In this document: positions 7,286 to 15,609 of the stretch, piece by piece
How the letters are laid out: each line of letters opens with the position of its first letter
Numbering within the stretch: the first letter of the stretch is position 1
Source of the DNA: Amycolatopsis pretoriensis
GTDB lineage: Bacteria; Actinomycetota; Actinomycetes; Mycobacteriales; Pseudonocardiaceae
DNA length: 64,000 nucleotides
Direction: 5' to 3'
NCBI RefSeq assembly: GCF_900107925.1
Contig: NZ_FNUJ01000014.1
Coordinates: 124,001-188,000 of the forward strand
Position numbers and translations under genes: made by a program
The notes under the pieces: model-generated
Seen by the model: the letters and a program-made list of their open reading frames with translations, nothing else
What the model was told of the DNA's origin: nothing
The model's database searches: none

Positions 7286-9045
7286 CCTTCACGGTGGAGG
7301 TGGACGTGCCGGTGCCGATGCGCGACGGTGTCGCGCTCGCCACCAACGTGTGGCTCCCGCACGGGACCGGTCCGTTCCCGGCGTTGCTGGTCCGCACGCC
7401 CTACGGCAAGGACGAGGCCGGGCTGTACGGCAATCCGAAGCTCCCCGACGTGTTCGCCCTCGTCGAGGCCGGGTACGCCGTGGTGGCGCAGGACGTCCGG
7501 GGCACGTCCCGGTCCCCCGGGACGTTCGTGCCGCACACCCACGAGGGCCCGGACAGCGTCGACACGCTGGCCTGGCTGGCCGCGCAGCCGTGGTGCGACG
7601 GCGCGGTCGGCATGTGGGGCGGGTCGTACATGGGGTTCAGCCAGTGGCAGGCCGCGGCGCACGACGTGCCGGCGCTGCGGGCGATCGCGCCGGTGATGAC
7701 CTCGGCCGACCCGTACGCGGCGCCGTGGCGCTCCCCCGGCGGCGCGCTGTCCCAGGACGCGGTCCTGACCTGGGCCAGTCTCTCGGCGTTGCGCACCCTG
7801 CGGCGCGGCTCCGCCGACGGGCACGGCGACGCCGGTGCGCTGCTGTCCGGCCTGGCCGACCCGCGGTCGCTGCACGAGCCGTTGCCGCTCGCCGATCGCG
7901 CCGCGGTGACGCGGTCCCTGCCCTGGCTCGGCGACGTGCTCGGCCACCCGGAGCGCGACGCCTTCTGGCGGGAGATCGCCGCGATCGACCACTGTGGACG
8001 GATCACCGTGCCGGCGCTCCACATCGGAGGGTGGTACGACGTGTTCGTCCGGGAGACCGTGCGGTCGTACACGATGCTGCGCCGGCACGGCGGCAGTGCC
8101 GCCGCCCGCGACGGCCAGCGGCTCGTCGTCGGCCCCTGGTCGCACGCCGACGGGACCGATCTCGGCACGTACCCCGACCGGTCGTTCGGGCTCGCCGGCA
8201 GCATCAAGACCGCCGGCCTCACCGAAGCACACCTGCGGTTCTTCGACCGCTGGGTCCGCGGCCGGAGCGAGCCTCCCGGCGACCCCCACCGGGTCCGGAT
8301 CTTCGTGATGGGGACCGACGAGTGGCGCGACGAGCCGGACTGGCCACTGCCGGACACCCGATACACCGATTTCTTCCTTGACGGCGGCGGGCGGGCCAAC
8401 ACCGCGGGTGGCGACGGCGTCCTGAACGTCGACGCCCCGGCCGAAGGAGCGACGGACACGTTCCGCTGCGACCCGCGCGATCCGGTGCCCAGCCTCGGCG
8501 GCACCGTGCTCGCCGCCGCGCCGGGGACCTACCCCGGCCCGGCCGACCAGGCCGCGGTCGAAGCGCGCGAGGACGTCCTGTGCTTCACGACTCCCGTGCT
8601 CGAGCGCCCGGTCGAGGTCACCGGGCACGTCACCCTGGTGCTGCACATCCGATCGTCCACACCGGACACCGACTTCACCGGCAAGCTCGTCGACGTGCAC
8701 CCCGACGGCCGGGCGATCCTGCTGTGCGAAGGCATCCAGCGCGTCCGCTACCGCGATTCCCTCACCGAACCCGCGCTCCTGGCGCCGGGTACGGACGCCG
8801 AGCTCACCCTCGACCTGGGGATCACCGCGAACGTCTTCCGGCCCGGCCACCGCATCCGGCTCGAAGTGGCCGGCAGCAACTTCCCCCGCTACGACCGCAA
8901 CACCAACACCGGCGCGACGATCGCCACCGACGGCGACGACGACGCGGTGGTCGCCGTCAACCACGTCCACCACGGGCCCGCGCACCCCAGCCGGCTGATC
9001 CTGCCGCTGATCGACCGGCCCGCACCCGAGGAGGCCCGACCTTGA
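7282..9045 (+). CDS. CocE/NonD-family alpha/beta hydrolase
   Basis: A 587-residue cocaine-esterase-like hydrolase. The X-Pro dipeptidyl-peptidase S15 domain comes first with the nucleophile Ser115 in WGGSYMG, Asp253 in GGWYDVF and His288 in GPWSHAD, close to the S117/D259/H287 triad of Rhodococcus CocE. A C-terminal jelly-roll domain (about 350-587) completes the family architecture. There is no signal peptide, so it is cytoplasmic. It hydrolyses an ester or amide in the pathway encoded by this operon. It overlaps the genes on both sides by four bases, implying coupled translation. Confidence 0.9.
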   Translation: MTFTVEVDVPVPMRDGVALATNVWLPHGTGPFPALLVRTPYGKDEAGLYGNPKLPDVFALVEAGYAVVAQDVRGTSRSPGTFVPHTHEGPDSVDTLAWLAAQPWCDGAVGMWGGSYMGFSQWQAAAHDVPALRAIAPVMTSADPYAAPWRSPGGALSQDAVLTWASLSALRTLRRGSADGHGDAGALLSGLADPRSLHEPLPLADRAAVTRSLPWLGDVLGHPERDAFWREIAAIDHCGRITVPALHIGGWYDVFVRETVRSYTMLRRHGGSAAARDGQRLVVGPWSHADGTDLGTYPDRSFGLAGSIKTAGLTEAHLRFFDRWVRGRSEPPGDPHRVRIFVMGTDEWRDEPDWPLPDTRYTDFFLDGGGRANTAGGDGVLNVDAPAEGATDTFRCDPRDPVPSLGGTVLAAAPGTYPGPADQAAVEAREDVLCFTTPVLERPVEVTGHVTLVLHIRSSTPDTDFTGKLVDVHPDGRAILLCEGIQRVRYRDSLTEPALLAPGTDAELTLDLGITANVFRPGHRIRLEVAGSNFPRYDRNTNTGATIATDGDDDAVVAVNHVHHGPAHPSRLILPLIDRPAPEEARP

Positions 9046-9518
9046 GCGCACCACCGGATCTGCTCGACCGCGCGGCCATCGCCGACGTCGTCGCCGGTCT
9101 CGCCCACGCCCAGGACGACCGGGACTGGCCCGCCCTGCGGCGGCTGTTCGCCGACGAGGTGACGCTGGACCTCTCGACCCACCACCACGGCACGCCGCCG
9201 GCGACGATGGCCGCCGCGGACCTGGTCGAGCTGGCCCGCGCGACCCTCGAGGGTTTCGACTGCACCCACCACGCCGCCACCGACCTCGTCGTGCGGCGCT
9301 CCGGCGACGACGCCACGTGCCGCGCGCACGTCGTCGCCTACCACCACGTCCCCGCCGAGCCCGGCGTCGTCGACCACTGCACGATGCGCGGCCGCTGGGA
9401 GCTGACGCTGCGCAAGCCCGACGGGCGGTGGCTCATCCACCACTGGACCGTCCGGCGCACCGCGCCGTGGGAGGGCTCCCCGGACGTCTACGCCCTCGCC
9501 GCCGCCCGCCGCGCTTGA
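9042..9518 (+). CDS. SnoaL/NTF2-like protein (putative dehydratase, isomerase or hydroxylase subunit)
   Basis: A 158-residue NTF2-fold protein of the SnoaL-like_4 type: an N-terminal helix (AAIADVVAGLAHAQDDRDW), the LRRLFADEVTLDLS strand, and a conserved His-rich cone (FDCTHHAATD, VDHCTMRGRWELTLRKPDGR). Relatives include polyketide cyclases, ketosteroid isomerases and the small subunits of ring-hydroxylating dioxygenases. A TTG start at 9042 is chosen because it overlaps the CocE-like stop and sits behind a GAGGAGG at about 9028-9034. Its role in the pathway is unknown. Confidence 0.8.
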   Translation: MSAPPDLLDRAAIADVVAGLAHAQDDRDWPALRRLFADEVTLDLSTHHHGTPPATMAAADLVELARATLEGFDCTHHAATDLVVRRSGDDATCRAHVVAYHHVPAEPGVVDHCTMRGRWELTLRKPDGRWLIHHWTVRRTAPWEGSPDVYALAAARRA

Positions 9519-9541
9519 CCGCACCTCGAGGAGTACCGCCG

Positions 9542-9856
9542 ATGTTCTACGAAATCCGCACCGAGCACGCCCGGCCGCGCCGCGGCGCCGAACTGGCCCG
9601 CTACCTGGACGAGACCGTCGTCCCGCTGCACCGGGAACTGGGGATGGCCGTGGTGGGCTCGTTCACCGTGGCCGGCGACGAGGACGCCGTCGTCTGGATC
9701 AGGCGCTTCGACGACGACGCCGACCGCGAACGTACGCTGGACGCCGTCCACCGGGATCCCCGGTGCGCGGCCCTGGCCGGGACCGTCGCCGCGCTGACCG
9801 GGGAACCCGCGTCCACGGTGCGCCTGGTCCCGACCGCCGGGTCCCCGCTCCGCTGA
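9542..9856 (+). CDS. NIPSNAP-family protein
   Basis: A 104-residue ferredoxin-like dimeric alpha/beta barrel protein beginning MFYEIRTEHARPRRGAELAR, the NIPSNAP signature (MxYExRxY then a helix), with LGMAVVGSFTVAGDEDAVVW as the second strand pair. In bacteria such proteins often accompany catabolic or tailoring genes and may bind hydrophobic substrates or act as isomerases; none of this can be fixed here. A GGAG-containing site (9531-9534) precedes the ATG. It is the fourth gene of the operon, 23 bases after the SnoaL-like gene. Confidence 0.78.
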   Translation: MFYEIRTEHARPRRGAELARYLDETVVPLHRELGMAVVGSFTVAGDEDAVVWIRRFDDDADRERTLDAVHRDPRCAALAGTVAALTGEPASTVRLVPTAGSPLR

Positions 9857-9881
9857 CCGTCCGCACCGGAAAGGAACAACC

Positions 9882-10787
9882 GTGGCCGAGCACCGGCTTC
9901 CCGCGACGCGGGAGACCACAGTGGACGTCCTCGACCGGGCCACCCCGCCCGTGCTCACCGTCGATCCGGGCGACTCCGTCCTCGTCGGCTCCCTCGACGC
10001 CGCCGGCTACCTGGACCGGCGGGTGCACGGCCCGGCGATGTTCCCGGACCGGCGCGGGCACTGCCTGACCGGCCCGATCGAGGTGCGCGGCGCCGAGCCG
10101 GGCATGGTCCTGGGCGTGCACTTCACGTCGATCACGCCCGGCGGCTGGGGCTGGACCAGCGCCGGGGTGAAGGACACCGCGCTCAACCGCCGGCTCGGCG
10201 TCGCCGACGGCCCGGACACGTGGCTGACGTGGGACATCGGCGGTGAAACCGCCACCGACAACCTCGGCCACACCGTCGACGTCGCCCCCTTCCTGGGTGT
10301 CGTCGGCGTGCCACCGGCCGAGCCGGGACCGCACTCGACGATTCCGCCGCGCGCGCTCGGCGGCGGCAACCTCGACTGCCGGGACCTCGTCGCCGGGTCG
10401 ACGTTGTTCCTGCCGCTGACCGTGCCGGGCGCGCTGCTGCACCTGGGTGACGGCCACGCGGCCCAGGGCAACGGCGAAGTGGGCGGAACGGCGATCGAGT
10501 GCCCGATGACCACCGAGGTGACCCTCACCCTGACGGCGGACGCGGTGGTCCCGGGCATCCACGCGGAAACCCCGGAAGGCCGGGTCACCTTCGGCTTCGG
10601 CGCCGACCTCAACGACGCCGTGGCCGACGCGCTGGCCACGATGGTGACCTGGCTTCAGCGGCTCCACGACCTGGACCGGCCCACCGCGCTCGCGCTGGCC
10701 TCGCCGGTCGTCGACCTGCGGATCACCCAGGTCGCCAACGAGACGTGGGGCGTGCACGCCGTCCTCCCCCACGGCGCGATCCGCTGA
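9882..10787 (+). CDS. acetamidase/formamidase-family amidohydrolase
   Basis: A 301-residue FmdA/AmdA-family protein, with HGPAMF in the N-terminal part, LHLGDGHAAQGNGEVGGTAI near residues 186-205 (the metal-binding signature region) and TFGFGADLNDAVADAL near the end. The family hydrolyses formamide, acetamide or related short amides to ammonia and a carboxylate. It is slightly shorter than fungal formamidases and normal for actinobacterial members. GTG start at 9882 after AAAGGAA. As the last gene of the operon it suggests the pathway ends by releasing formate or acetate plus ammonia. Confidence 0.85.
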   Translation: MAEHRLPATRETTVDVLDRATPPVLTVDPGDSVLVGSLDAAGYLDRRVHGPAMFPDRRGHCLTGPIEVRGAEPGMVLGVHFTSITPGGWGWTSAGVKDTALNRRLGVADGPDTWLTWDIGGETATDNLGHTVDVAPFLGVVGVPPAEPGPHSTIPPRALGGGNLDCRDLVAGSTLFLPLTVPGALLHLGDGHAAQGNGEVGGTAIECPMTTEVTLTLTADAVVPGIHAETPEGRVTFGFGADLNDAVADALATMVTWLQRLHDLDRPTALALASPVVDLRITQVANETWGVHAVLPHGAIR

Positions 10788-10805
10788 CGGCGCGGAAGCC
10801 CCGGC

Positions 10806-11549
10806 TCAGATCCCGCAGGCGGACGCCGACCAGAAGCGGGTCGAGCGGTTCGCCACGTGGGTGTGGTCGCTGTGGCCCGGGTAGCCCGGGCCGAGGATCT
10901 CGGCGAAGCCGTGGTTGCGGGCCTGCAGCGCCAGTCCGCAGAAGCCCTGCGCCCCCGCTCCGAGGTCGACCGCGTCGCCGTAGAGATGCCGGCTCGCGGC
11001 CGCTCCGCCGACCGCGTTGTTGCACGCCACGCTGCGGAACCCGCCGTTGACCACGATCGGGCGGTCGCCCATCGCGTGCCGCATCGCCTGCAGCTTCCAC
11101 ATCGACACCAGCGCGTTGGCCTTCGCGGTCGCCGCGGGGACGTTGCCGCCGGACCAGTCCGCGTTGCACCGGTTCAGTTCGGCGTAGGTGAAGTTGACGG
11201 GTGTGCAGTCGTCGTCCTGCAGCTGGTAGATCCTGCCGAACGTCGCCGGGCCGGCGATGCCGTCCGCGCCGAGGCCGTAGGCCTGCTGGAACCGGGTGAC
11301 CGCGGCCTTGGTCCCCGGTCCGAACTGCCCGTCGATGGCCAGGACACCGCCGTAACCCGGATATCCCGCGACCCGGATCTGCAGCTGCCGGACGTCGTCA
11401 CCGGACGCGCCCTGCGCCAGCGTGCGTCCCCAGGTGTAGCAGGCGTCGGTGACCGACCTGGCCGTCACGGGACCGGGATCGGCGGCCGCGGGCGTGGCCG
11501 CCGAGACGGCCACCAGGGCGAGCACGGGCAGCAGAAGACGAATGCGCAT
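10806..11549 (-). CDS. secreted peptidoglycan-binding M15-type D,D-carboxypeptidase-like protein
   Basis: A 247-residue protein. A Sec signal peptide (residues 1-23) is followed by a PG_binding_1 domain at about 42-108 (VRQLQIRVAGYPGYGG, DGQFGPGTKAAVTRFQQAYG) and a peptidase M15_3 domain at about 115-247. The zinc ligands are visible as SRHLYGDAVD (His188, Asp195) and HSDHTHV (His231). It probably trims peptidoglycan stem peptides outside the membrane. The open frame extends further upstream, but MRIRLLLPVLALVAVSAATP is an evident signal-peptide start. It is convergent with the formamidase-like gene. Confidence 0.88.
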   Translation of the reverse strand: MRIRLLLPVLALVAVSAATPAAADPGPVTARSVTDACYTWGRTLAQGASGDDVRQLQIRVAGYPGYGGVLAIDGQFGPGTKAAVTRFQQAYGLGADGIAGPATFGRIYQLQDDDCTPVNFTYAELNRCNADWSGGNVPAATAKANALVSMWKLQAMRHAMGDRPIVVNGGFRSVACNNAVGGAAASRHLYGDAVDLGAGAQGFCGLALQARNHGFAEILGPGYPGHSDHTHVANRSTRFWSASACGI

Positions 11550-11730
11550 GACAGGAACACCTTTCGTGGGAGGAAGGTGGGACCCCGCAGATGGTCTGCG
11601 ATTCACCGCCCCGCACGGTAATGCGGTTCCGGGCCCGGCACTGTGGGACGTTCGCACCACACGGCGCCGACGTCGTCGATTTCCCTCTTCCGCGACTCGC
11701 AGATCCGCGGTGCGACTTGCGCGAATTTAC

Positions 11731-11788
11731 AAAAATCACCGGGCCCGGTATATACTTCGCGAGAAAGGTCGAGTAACTGGTATATACC
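11731..11788 (+). promoter_or_regulatory. AT-rich promoter region of lsr2 with repeated GGTATATAC
   Basis: In otherwise very GC-rich DNA, bases 11725-11788 hold an AT-rich stretch (AATTTACAAAAATCA) and two copies of GGTATATAC, at 11747-11755 and 11779-11788; the second is a perfect ten-base palindrome GGTATATACC. Start-to-start spacing is 32 bases, about three helical turns. The second copy ends 16 bases before the lsr2 ATG. Lsr2 prefers AT-rich DNA, so self-binding is plausible. Confidence 0.5.
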
Positions 11789-11804
11789 GCTTCAAGGAGA
11801 AGGA

Positions 11805-12209
11805 ATGGCCCAGAAGGTCCTCGTCGAGATGCTCGACGACATCGACGGTACGCCCGCCACCCGCACCATCCCGTTCTCACTCGACGGTGTCACCTACGAG
11901 ATCGACCTCTCCGAGGACAACGCGGCCGCCCTGCGTGACGGGCTGGCCCGCTACATCAGCGCCGGCCGCCGGACCGGCGGCCGCAAGGTCCGCGTCGCCG
12001 CAGGCCAGTCGACCACTTCTTCGACCGACCGCGAACGCAACCAGCAGATCCGGGCGTGGGCCAACGCCAACGGTTACGAGGTTTCCGAGCGGGGCCGGCT
12101 GTCGTCCGAGGTCATCGCCGCGTACGACGAGGCTCAGGCCACCGCGACGGAAGCACCGGCCCCGCGGAAGCGCTCTCCGCGAAAGAAGGTCGCCGCGGCC
12201 AAGAAGTAG
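11805..12209 (+). CDS. lsr2: Lsr2-family nucleoid-associated xenogeneic silencer
   Basis: A 134-residue Lsr2. The N-terminal dimerisation domain (residues 1-60) carries LVEMLDDIDGTPATRTIPFS and YEIDLSEDNA, and the C-terminal DNA-binding domain RAWANANGYEVSERGRLSSE contains the RGR AT-hook-like motif. A basic Lys/Arg tail (RKRSPRKK, AAAKK) extends past the usual end. The ATG follows AAGGAGAAGGA. Lsr2 bridges AT-rich DNA and silences acquired genes. The tail and the AT-rich upstream DNA are worth noting; it could be the main copy or a paralogue, as actinomycetes often have more than one. Confidence 0.95.
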   Translation: MAQKVLVEMLDDIDGTPATRTIPFSLDGVTYEIDLSEDNAAALRDGLARYISAGRRTGGRKVRVAAGQSTTSSTDRERNQQIRAWANANGYEVSERGRLSSEVIAAYDEAQATATEAPAPRKRSPRKKVAAAKK

Positions 12210-12389
12210 CCCTCCCGGCGACGGCGGCAATTCCGGCCGCGCCGGAGCACCTCGGGAAAACGCCCGTTTCGGTTGATCTGCGCGCCGTGCGCAAACGGAT
12301 TTCGCCGGGAGCTCTCGGCCCGGCGGGCGGCTTCGCCCGCACTACCCGTGCCATCGTGGTCACTCGGTATCCCGACGTGACACGGGGGT

Positions 12390-13343
12390 GTGATCGCGGT
12401 GCCAAAGCCGTCCGGGAAAGTTCTGCGCTGGGTGACCGACGCGGTGGGAAGCGGCGTCCGGGTCGCCGCGGTCACCGGCCTGCGTGAAGATGCCGATCCG
12501 TGGCTGCTGGGTTTCGACCCGGCCGGCCGGGTCGAAACGGCCGTCCTCCGGCTAGGTGACCCCGCCGATCCCGACCACCGCCTGCGGTTCGCCACCGAGG
12601 TGGCGGCGCTGCGGGTGGCCGGTGACCACGGGCTCCCCGCGGCCCGGTTGATCGCCACGGATCTCGACGGTGCCGCGACCGGGGCGCTGGCGGTGCTGAC
12701 CACGGTCCTGCCCGGACACAGCCGGATCCCGCCGACCGCGTCCACCGAACGGCTGCGGGGTTTGGGGGCCGTCGCGGCCGCACTGCAATCGGTTCCGCTG
12801 GCACCGCGGGCCGCGCTGCCGCTGCGGACCCGCTCGATCGCCGATGTGGACTTCGCGGCCCAACGCCGTCAAAAGGGCACCACCGCGCTGCTGACGGCGG
12901 CCGAAGAATGCCTGGACCGGCTGCCCGTGCCCGGCGGCCCGACGGTCTTCGTGCACGGCGACCTCTGGTACGGCAACACCTTGTGGTCCGGCGACCGCTG
13001 CACCGGCCTGGTCGACTGGGACTGCGCCGGCGCCGGATCGCCGGGCATCGACCTCGGCGCGGCGCGCTTCGACGCGGCGCTGATGTTCGGGCCACCCGCC
13101 GCCGAGCAGGTCCTCGAAGGCTGGCAGCTGGCCACCGGCCGACCCGCGGACCAGGTCCCCTACTGGGACGTCGTCGCGGCGTCGGGCACCCTGGCCGACA
13201 TGGCGTTCAGCATTCCGGCGCTGCACGACCAGGGCCGGACAGACCTCGACGCCGGCCTTCTCGGGCAACGCCGAGACGCCTTCCTCGGCGCCGCGTTGAG
13301 CCGGCTCGGTGGCTGGGATGCCTTGGTTCACCCGACCACGTAG
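12390..13343 (+). CDS. APH-family phosphotransferase
   Basis: A 317-residue kinase-fold protein of the aminoglycoside phosphotransferase family. The catalytic loop HGDLWYGN (His189, Asp191, Asn196) and the metal-binding DWDCAGAGSPGIDL follow it in the expected spacing; the N-lobe (GRVETAVLRLGD) supplies the ATP-binding strand. In actinobacteria such enzymes phosphorylate small hydroxylated metabolites or antibiotics; the substrate is unknown. GTG start at 12390 within GGGGGTGTG. It stands alone, with 180 bp of non-coding sequence before it. Confidence 0.82.
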   Translation: MIAVPKPSGKVLRWVTDAVGSGVRVAAVTGLREDADPWLLGFDPAGRVETAVLRLGDPADPDHRLRFATEVAALRVAGDHGLPAARLIATDLDGAATGALAVLTTVLPGHSRIPPTASTERLRGLGAVAAALQSVPLAPRAALPLRTRSIADVDFAAQRRQKGTTALLTAAEECLDRLPVPGGPTVFVHGDLWYGNTLWSGDRCTGLVDWDCAGAGSPGIDLGAARFDAALMFGPPAAEQVLEGWQLATGRPADQVPYWDVVAASGTLADMAFSIPALHDQGRTDLDAGLLGQRRDAFLGAALSRLGGWDALVHPTT

Positions 13344-13388
13344 GTTTCCGGCGTCCGGGTTGCCGCGAAGCCGAGGGGGAGCGAAGTC

Positions 13389-13703
13389 ATGACCGAGTGG
13401 TTCGGGGTGCGGTGCGTCTTCCGGTGGACCGAAGCTGCCGAACCGTCGTACGAGGAACGGGTCACGGTGTGGCACGCGGTCGACGTCGACTCGGCGCTGG
13501 CGCTGGCCGAGGCGGAAGCGCGGGAGTACGCGAAGGAAATGGGGGCGGCTTACGTGGGGCTCGCCCAGGCCTATGCCACGGGCAACGGGGAGCTGCTGTC
13601 CGGCAGCGAGGTGTTTTCGCTGCTGCGTGACAGCGCGTTGCCGCCGGAAGAGTACGTGGACCGTTTCTTCGACACCGGTGACGAACACCAGGGCACGGCC
13701 TAG
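13389..13703 (+). CDS. DUF4288-like small protein
   Basis: A 104-residue acidic cytoplasmic protein, MTEWFGVRCVFRWTEAAE..., with the pattern of DUF4288: a strand with FGVRCVFRW, then YEERVTVWHAVDVDSALALA, an acidic helix, and LLSGSEVFSLLRDSALPPEE. No membrane segment or enzyme motif. Function unknown. An AGGGGGAGCG site precedes the ATG. It overlaps the DinB-like gene on the other strand by four bases at the stop codons. Confidence 0.7.
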   Translation: MTEWFGVRCVFRWTEAAEPSYEERVTVWHAVDVDSALALAEAEAREYAKEMGAAYVGLAQAYATGNGELLSGSEVFSLLRDSALPPEEYVDRFFDTGDEHQGTA

Positions 13704-14230
13704 CCCGCGCTCAGGCAGCGCCTGATGTCCTCGAGGTGGTGCGTGACCTCGTGGGCCGCCTGGCGGACCAGCCAGCGGGCCGTGCGGTGCTCGCCCGGCA
13801 GGCGGGTCACCACGCGCTCGCAGTCCGCCGGGGTCAGCCGCCCGATCTCGTCGCCGAGTCCGGCGGCGCAGGCCGCGAGCTCGGCACGCACTCCTTCGGG
13901 GGGCCGGTCGTTGTAGCGGAACCGCCGGGCGCGCAGGTCGTTGAGCATCGGCTCGAGCACGGGCCGGTCCTCGGTGCGGGCGCGGTGCACCCGGATCGTG
14001 TACGTCACGCAGACGTCGCGCAGGTGGACCAGGTACTCCAGCGCCGACCAGCGGTCCGGCGCGGGCCGGCGCCGGAGGTCCGGCCCGGACGCGGACCCGG
14101 CGACGGCGTCCACCGCGTCGGGCAGCGATCCGATGATCGCCCGGGCGGTGTCGAGCGTGAGCTCGGGATAGGACAGTCCGCATCCGGTGCAGGTGTGGTC
14201 TTCCGCGGCCAGCGGCGGGATGCCGGACAT
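13700..14230 (-). CDS. DinB-superfamily protein
   Basis: A 176-residue four-helix-bundle protein of the DinB/maleylpyruvate-isomerase-like fold: WSALEYLVHLRDVCVTYTIR, RPVLEPMLNDLRARRFRYND and WLVRQAAHEVTHHLEDIRRC supply the His residues typical of the metal site. The N-terminus has CTGCGLSYPEL, a CxxC pair not general to the family. Members act as thiol-dependent metalloenzymes (mycothiol or bacillithiol transferases), but this one is unassigned. The start is ATG 14230 or 14239; GGTGGGC before 14230 favours the shorter form. Confidence 0.75.
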   Translation of the reverse strand: MSGIPPLAAEDHTCTGCGLSYPELTLDTARAIIGSLPDAVDAVAGSASGPDLRRRPAPDRWSALEYLVHLRDVCVTYTIRVHRARTEDRPVLEPMLNDLRARRFRYNDRPPEGVRAELAACAAGLGDEIGRLTPADCERVVTRLPGEHRTARWLVRQAAHEVTHHLEDIRRCLSAG

Positions 14231-14294
14231 GCCCACCATGGTCGCCGGACGCGGGTCGTCCGGCAACCACGGTGGGCGGCGTATCGTTCCGGCG

Positions 14295-14648
14295 GTGACA
14301 CGAGTGCTGGTCATCGGTCTGGACCCCGCCGAGCTGGAAGGCTGGGACCCCGAACCGGTCCAGGCCGCGATCGCCCGCGGCCGGGCCCGGTTCGACGAGC
14401 ACGGCATCGCGGCCGACTACTGCCTGGTCTCCCCCGGCGAGCGACCCGAAGAGGCCGTCGAGGAGGCGCTGACCGGCCACCCCTACGACTGCGTCGTGAT
14501 CGGCGGCGGCATCCGCACCCACGAACCCCTCGTCGAGCTCTTCGAGCGAGTGGTCGACCTGGTCCGCCGGCACGCCCCCGCCGCGGCCATCGCGTTCGAC
14601 AGCAGCCCCGAGGACTGCGTCGACGCGGCGCTGCGATGGCTGCGCTGA
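14295..14648 (+). CDS. conserved hypothetical protein, Rossmann-like
   Basis: A 117-residue soluble protein starting VTRVLVIGLDPAELEGWDPE. The alternating strand/helix pattern (VLVIGLD, DYCLVSPGERPEEAVEEAL, YDCVVIGGGIRTHE, AIAFDSSPEDCVDAALRWL) suggests a small Rossmann/response-regulator-like alpha/beta fold without a recognisable phospho-acceptor or catalytic motif. GTG start chosen for the first strand. It is divergent from the DinB-like gene with 64 bp between starts. Function not recognised. Confidence 0.65.
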   Translation: MTRVLVIGLDPAELEGWDPEPVQAAIARGRARFDEHGIAADYCLVSPGERPEEAVEEALTGHPYDCVVIGGGIRTHEPLVELFERVVDLVRRHAPAAAIAFDSSPEDCVDAALRWLR

Positions 14649-14652
14649 AGGG

Positions 14653-15063
14653 TCAGGACAGCGGCTGGCTGAACCGGATGCTGTTGCCGAACGGGTCGCG
14701 GAGGCCGCAGTCGATCCCGTACGGGCGTTCGGTCGGCTCGTCGGTGAACTCGACGCCCTGGGCCAGCAGCGTCTCGTAGGTCTTGCGGCAGTCGTCGCTG
14801 GCGAAGAACAGCGAGCCGCCCATCGCGCCCTTGGTCAGCAGGTCCCGGACCTGCTCCGCCGTCGCCTCGTCCATCCGGGGCGGGCCGGGCTTCTCCAGGA
14901 GGATCTCCCGGTCGGGCTGACCGGGCACGTTGATCGTCAGCCACCGCATGAAGCCCAGGTCGGCGTCGGTGTGGACCTCCAGGCCGAGCTTGCCGACGTA
15001 GAAGTCGAGCGCCTGGTCCTGGTCGAGCACGAAGATCTGCGAGATCGTGATTGCGTTGAGCAT
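14653..15063 (-). CDS. VOC-family (glyoxalase/bleomycin-resistance fold) protein
   Basis: A 136-residue protein with the paired beta-alpha-beta-beta-beta modules of the vicinal oxygen chelate superfamily: ISQIFVLDQDQALDFYVGKL at the start, FMRWLTINVPGQPDREILLE, then YETLLAQGVEFTDEPTERPY and GLRDPFGNSIRFSQP. Family members include glyoxalases, extradiol dioxygenases and metal-free resistance proteins; the role here is unknown. The frame is open upstream, but the ATG at 15063 starts at the first conserved strand. Confidence 0.82.
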   Translation of the reverse strand: MLNAITISQIFVLDQDQALDFYVGKLGLEVHTDADLGFMRWLTINVPGQPDREILLEKPGPPRMDEATAEQVRDLLTKGAMGGSLFFASDDCRKTYETLLAQGVEFTDEPTERPYGIDCGLRDPFGNSIRFSQPLS

Positions 15064-15098
15064 GGCGGCGACGCTAACGCAGGAGCCCGCCGGGACGC

Positions 15099-15503
15099 TT
15101 ATCCGAAACGATCGTCCCGCGGCCGCATCCACGCCATGGCGAAGCAGGTCGGCACGCCGGCCAGCGGCCCCCGCCGCCGGTAGGCCGTCGGCGACTCGCC
15201 GACGATGTCCCGGAAGGTCCGGCTGAACGTCCCGAGGCTGGTGAAGCCGACTTCCAGGCAGATGTCGGTGACGCTGCGCTCCCCCGAGCGCAGCAGGAAC
15301 ATGGCGCGTTCCACCCGCCGGCGTTGCAGGTAGCGGTGCGGGGTCTCGCCGAAGGTGGCCCGGAACGTCCGCCCGAAGTGCGGAACGGAGACATGGGCGA
15401 CCCGAGCGAGAGCGGCGATGTCGAGAGGCTTCGCGTAGTCGCGGTCCATGGTGTCCCGGGCGCGCAGCATCCGGCGGTTGCTCTCCTCCACGGCACGGCT
15501 CAC
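15099..15503 (-). CDS. AraC-family transcriptional regulator, DNA-binding domain only
   Basis: A 134-residue protein that is almost entirely an AraC DNA-binding domain with two helix-turn-helix motifs: LDIAALARVAHVSVPHFGRT and SVTDICLEVGFTSLGTFSRT. It lacks the usual N-terminal effector domain, like the short actinobacterial AraC type (and MarA/SoxS). The start is uncertain: GTG 15503 gives VSRAVEESNRR, while ATG 15470 lies 12 bases after GGAGGAG. It sits directly upstream of the VOC gene on the same strand (35-bp gap) and probably regulates it. Confidence 0.8.
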   Translation of the reverse strand: MSRAVEESNRRMLRARDTMDRDYAKPLDIAALARVAHVSVPHFGRTFRATFGETPHRYLQRRRVERAMFLLRSGERSVTDICLEVGFTSLGTFSRTFRDIVGESPTAYRRRGPLAGVPTCFAMAWMRPRDDRFG

Positions 15504-15609
15504 CCCCGGATCACACCACACGCGTCCCGGGGCCGCGTAGCTGTGGATCGGCTTAAGGACCGCTCCGAGCGGTCGCCGCGACGCACTCCCGCGTTCCACC
15601 ATCGAAGAC

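Noticed and set aside
12552..14573. Open minus-strand frame of over 600 codons across the phosphotransferase and DUF4288 genes
   Set aside because: Composition is typical of a shadow frame; it overlaps two well-supported plus-strand genes.
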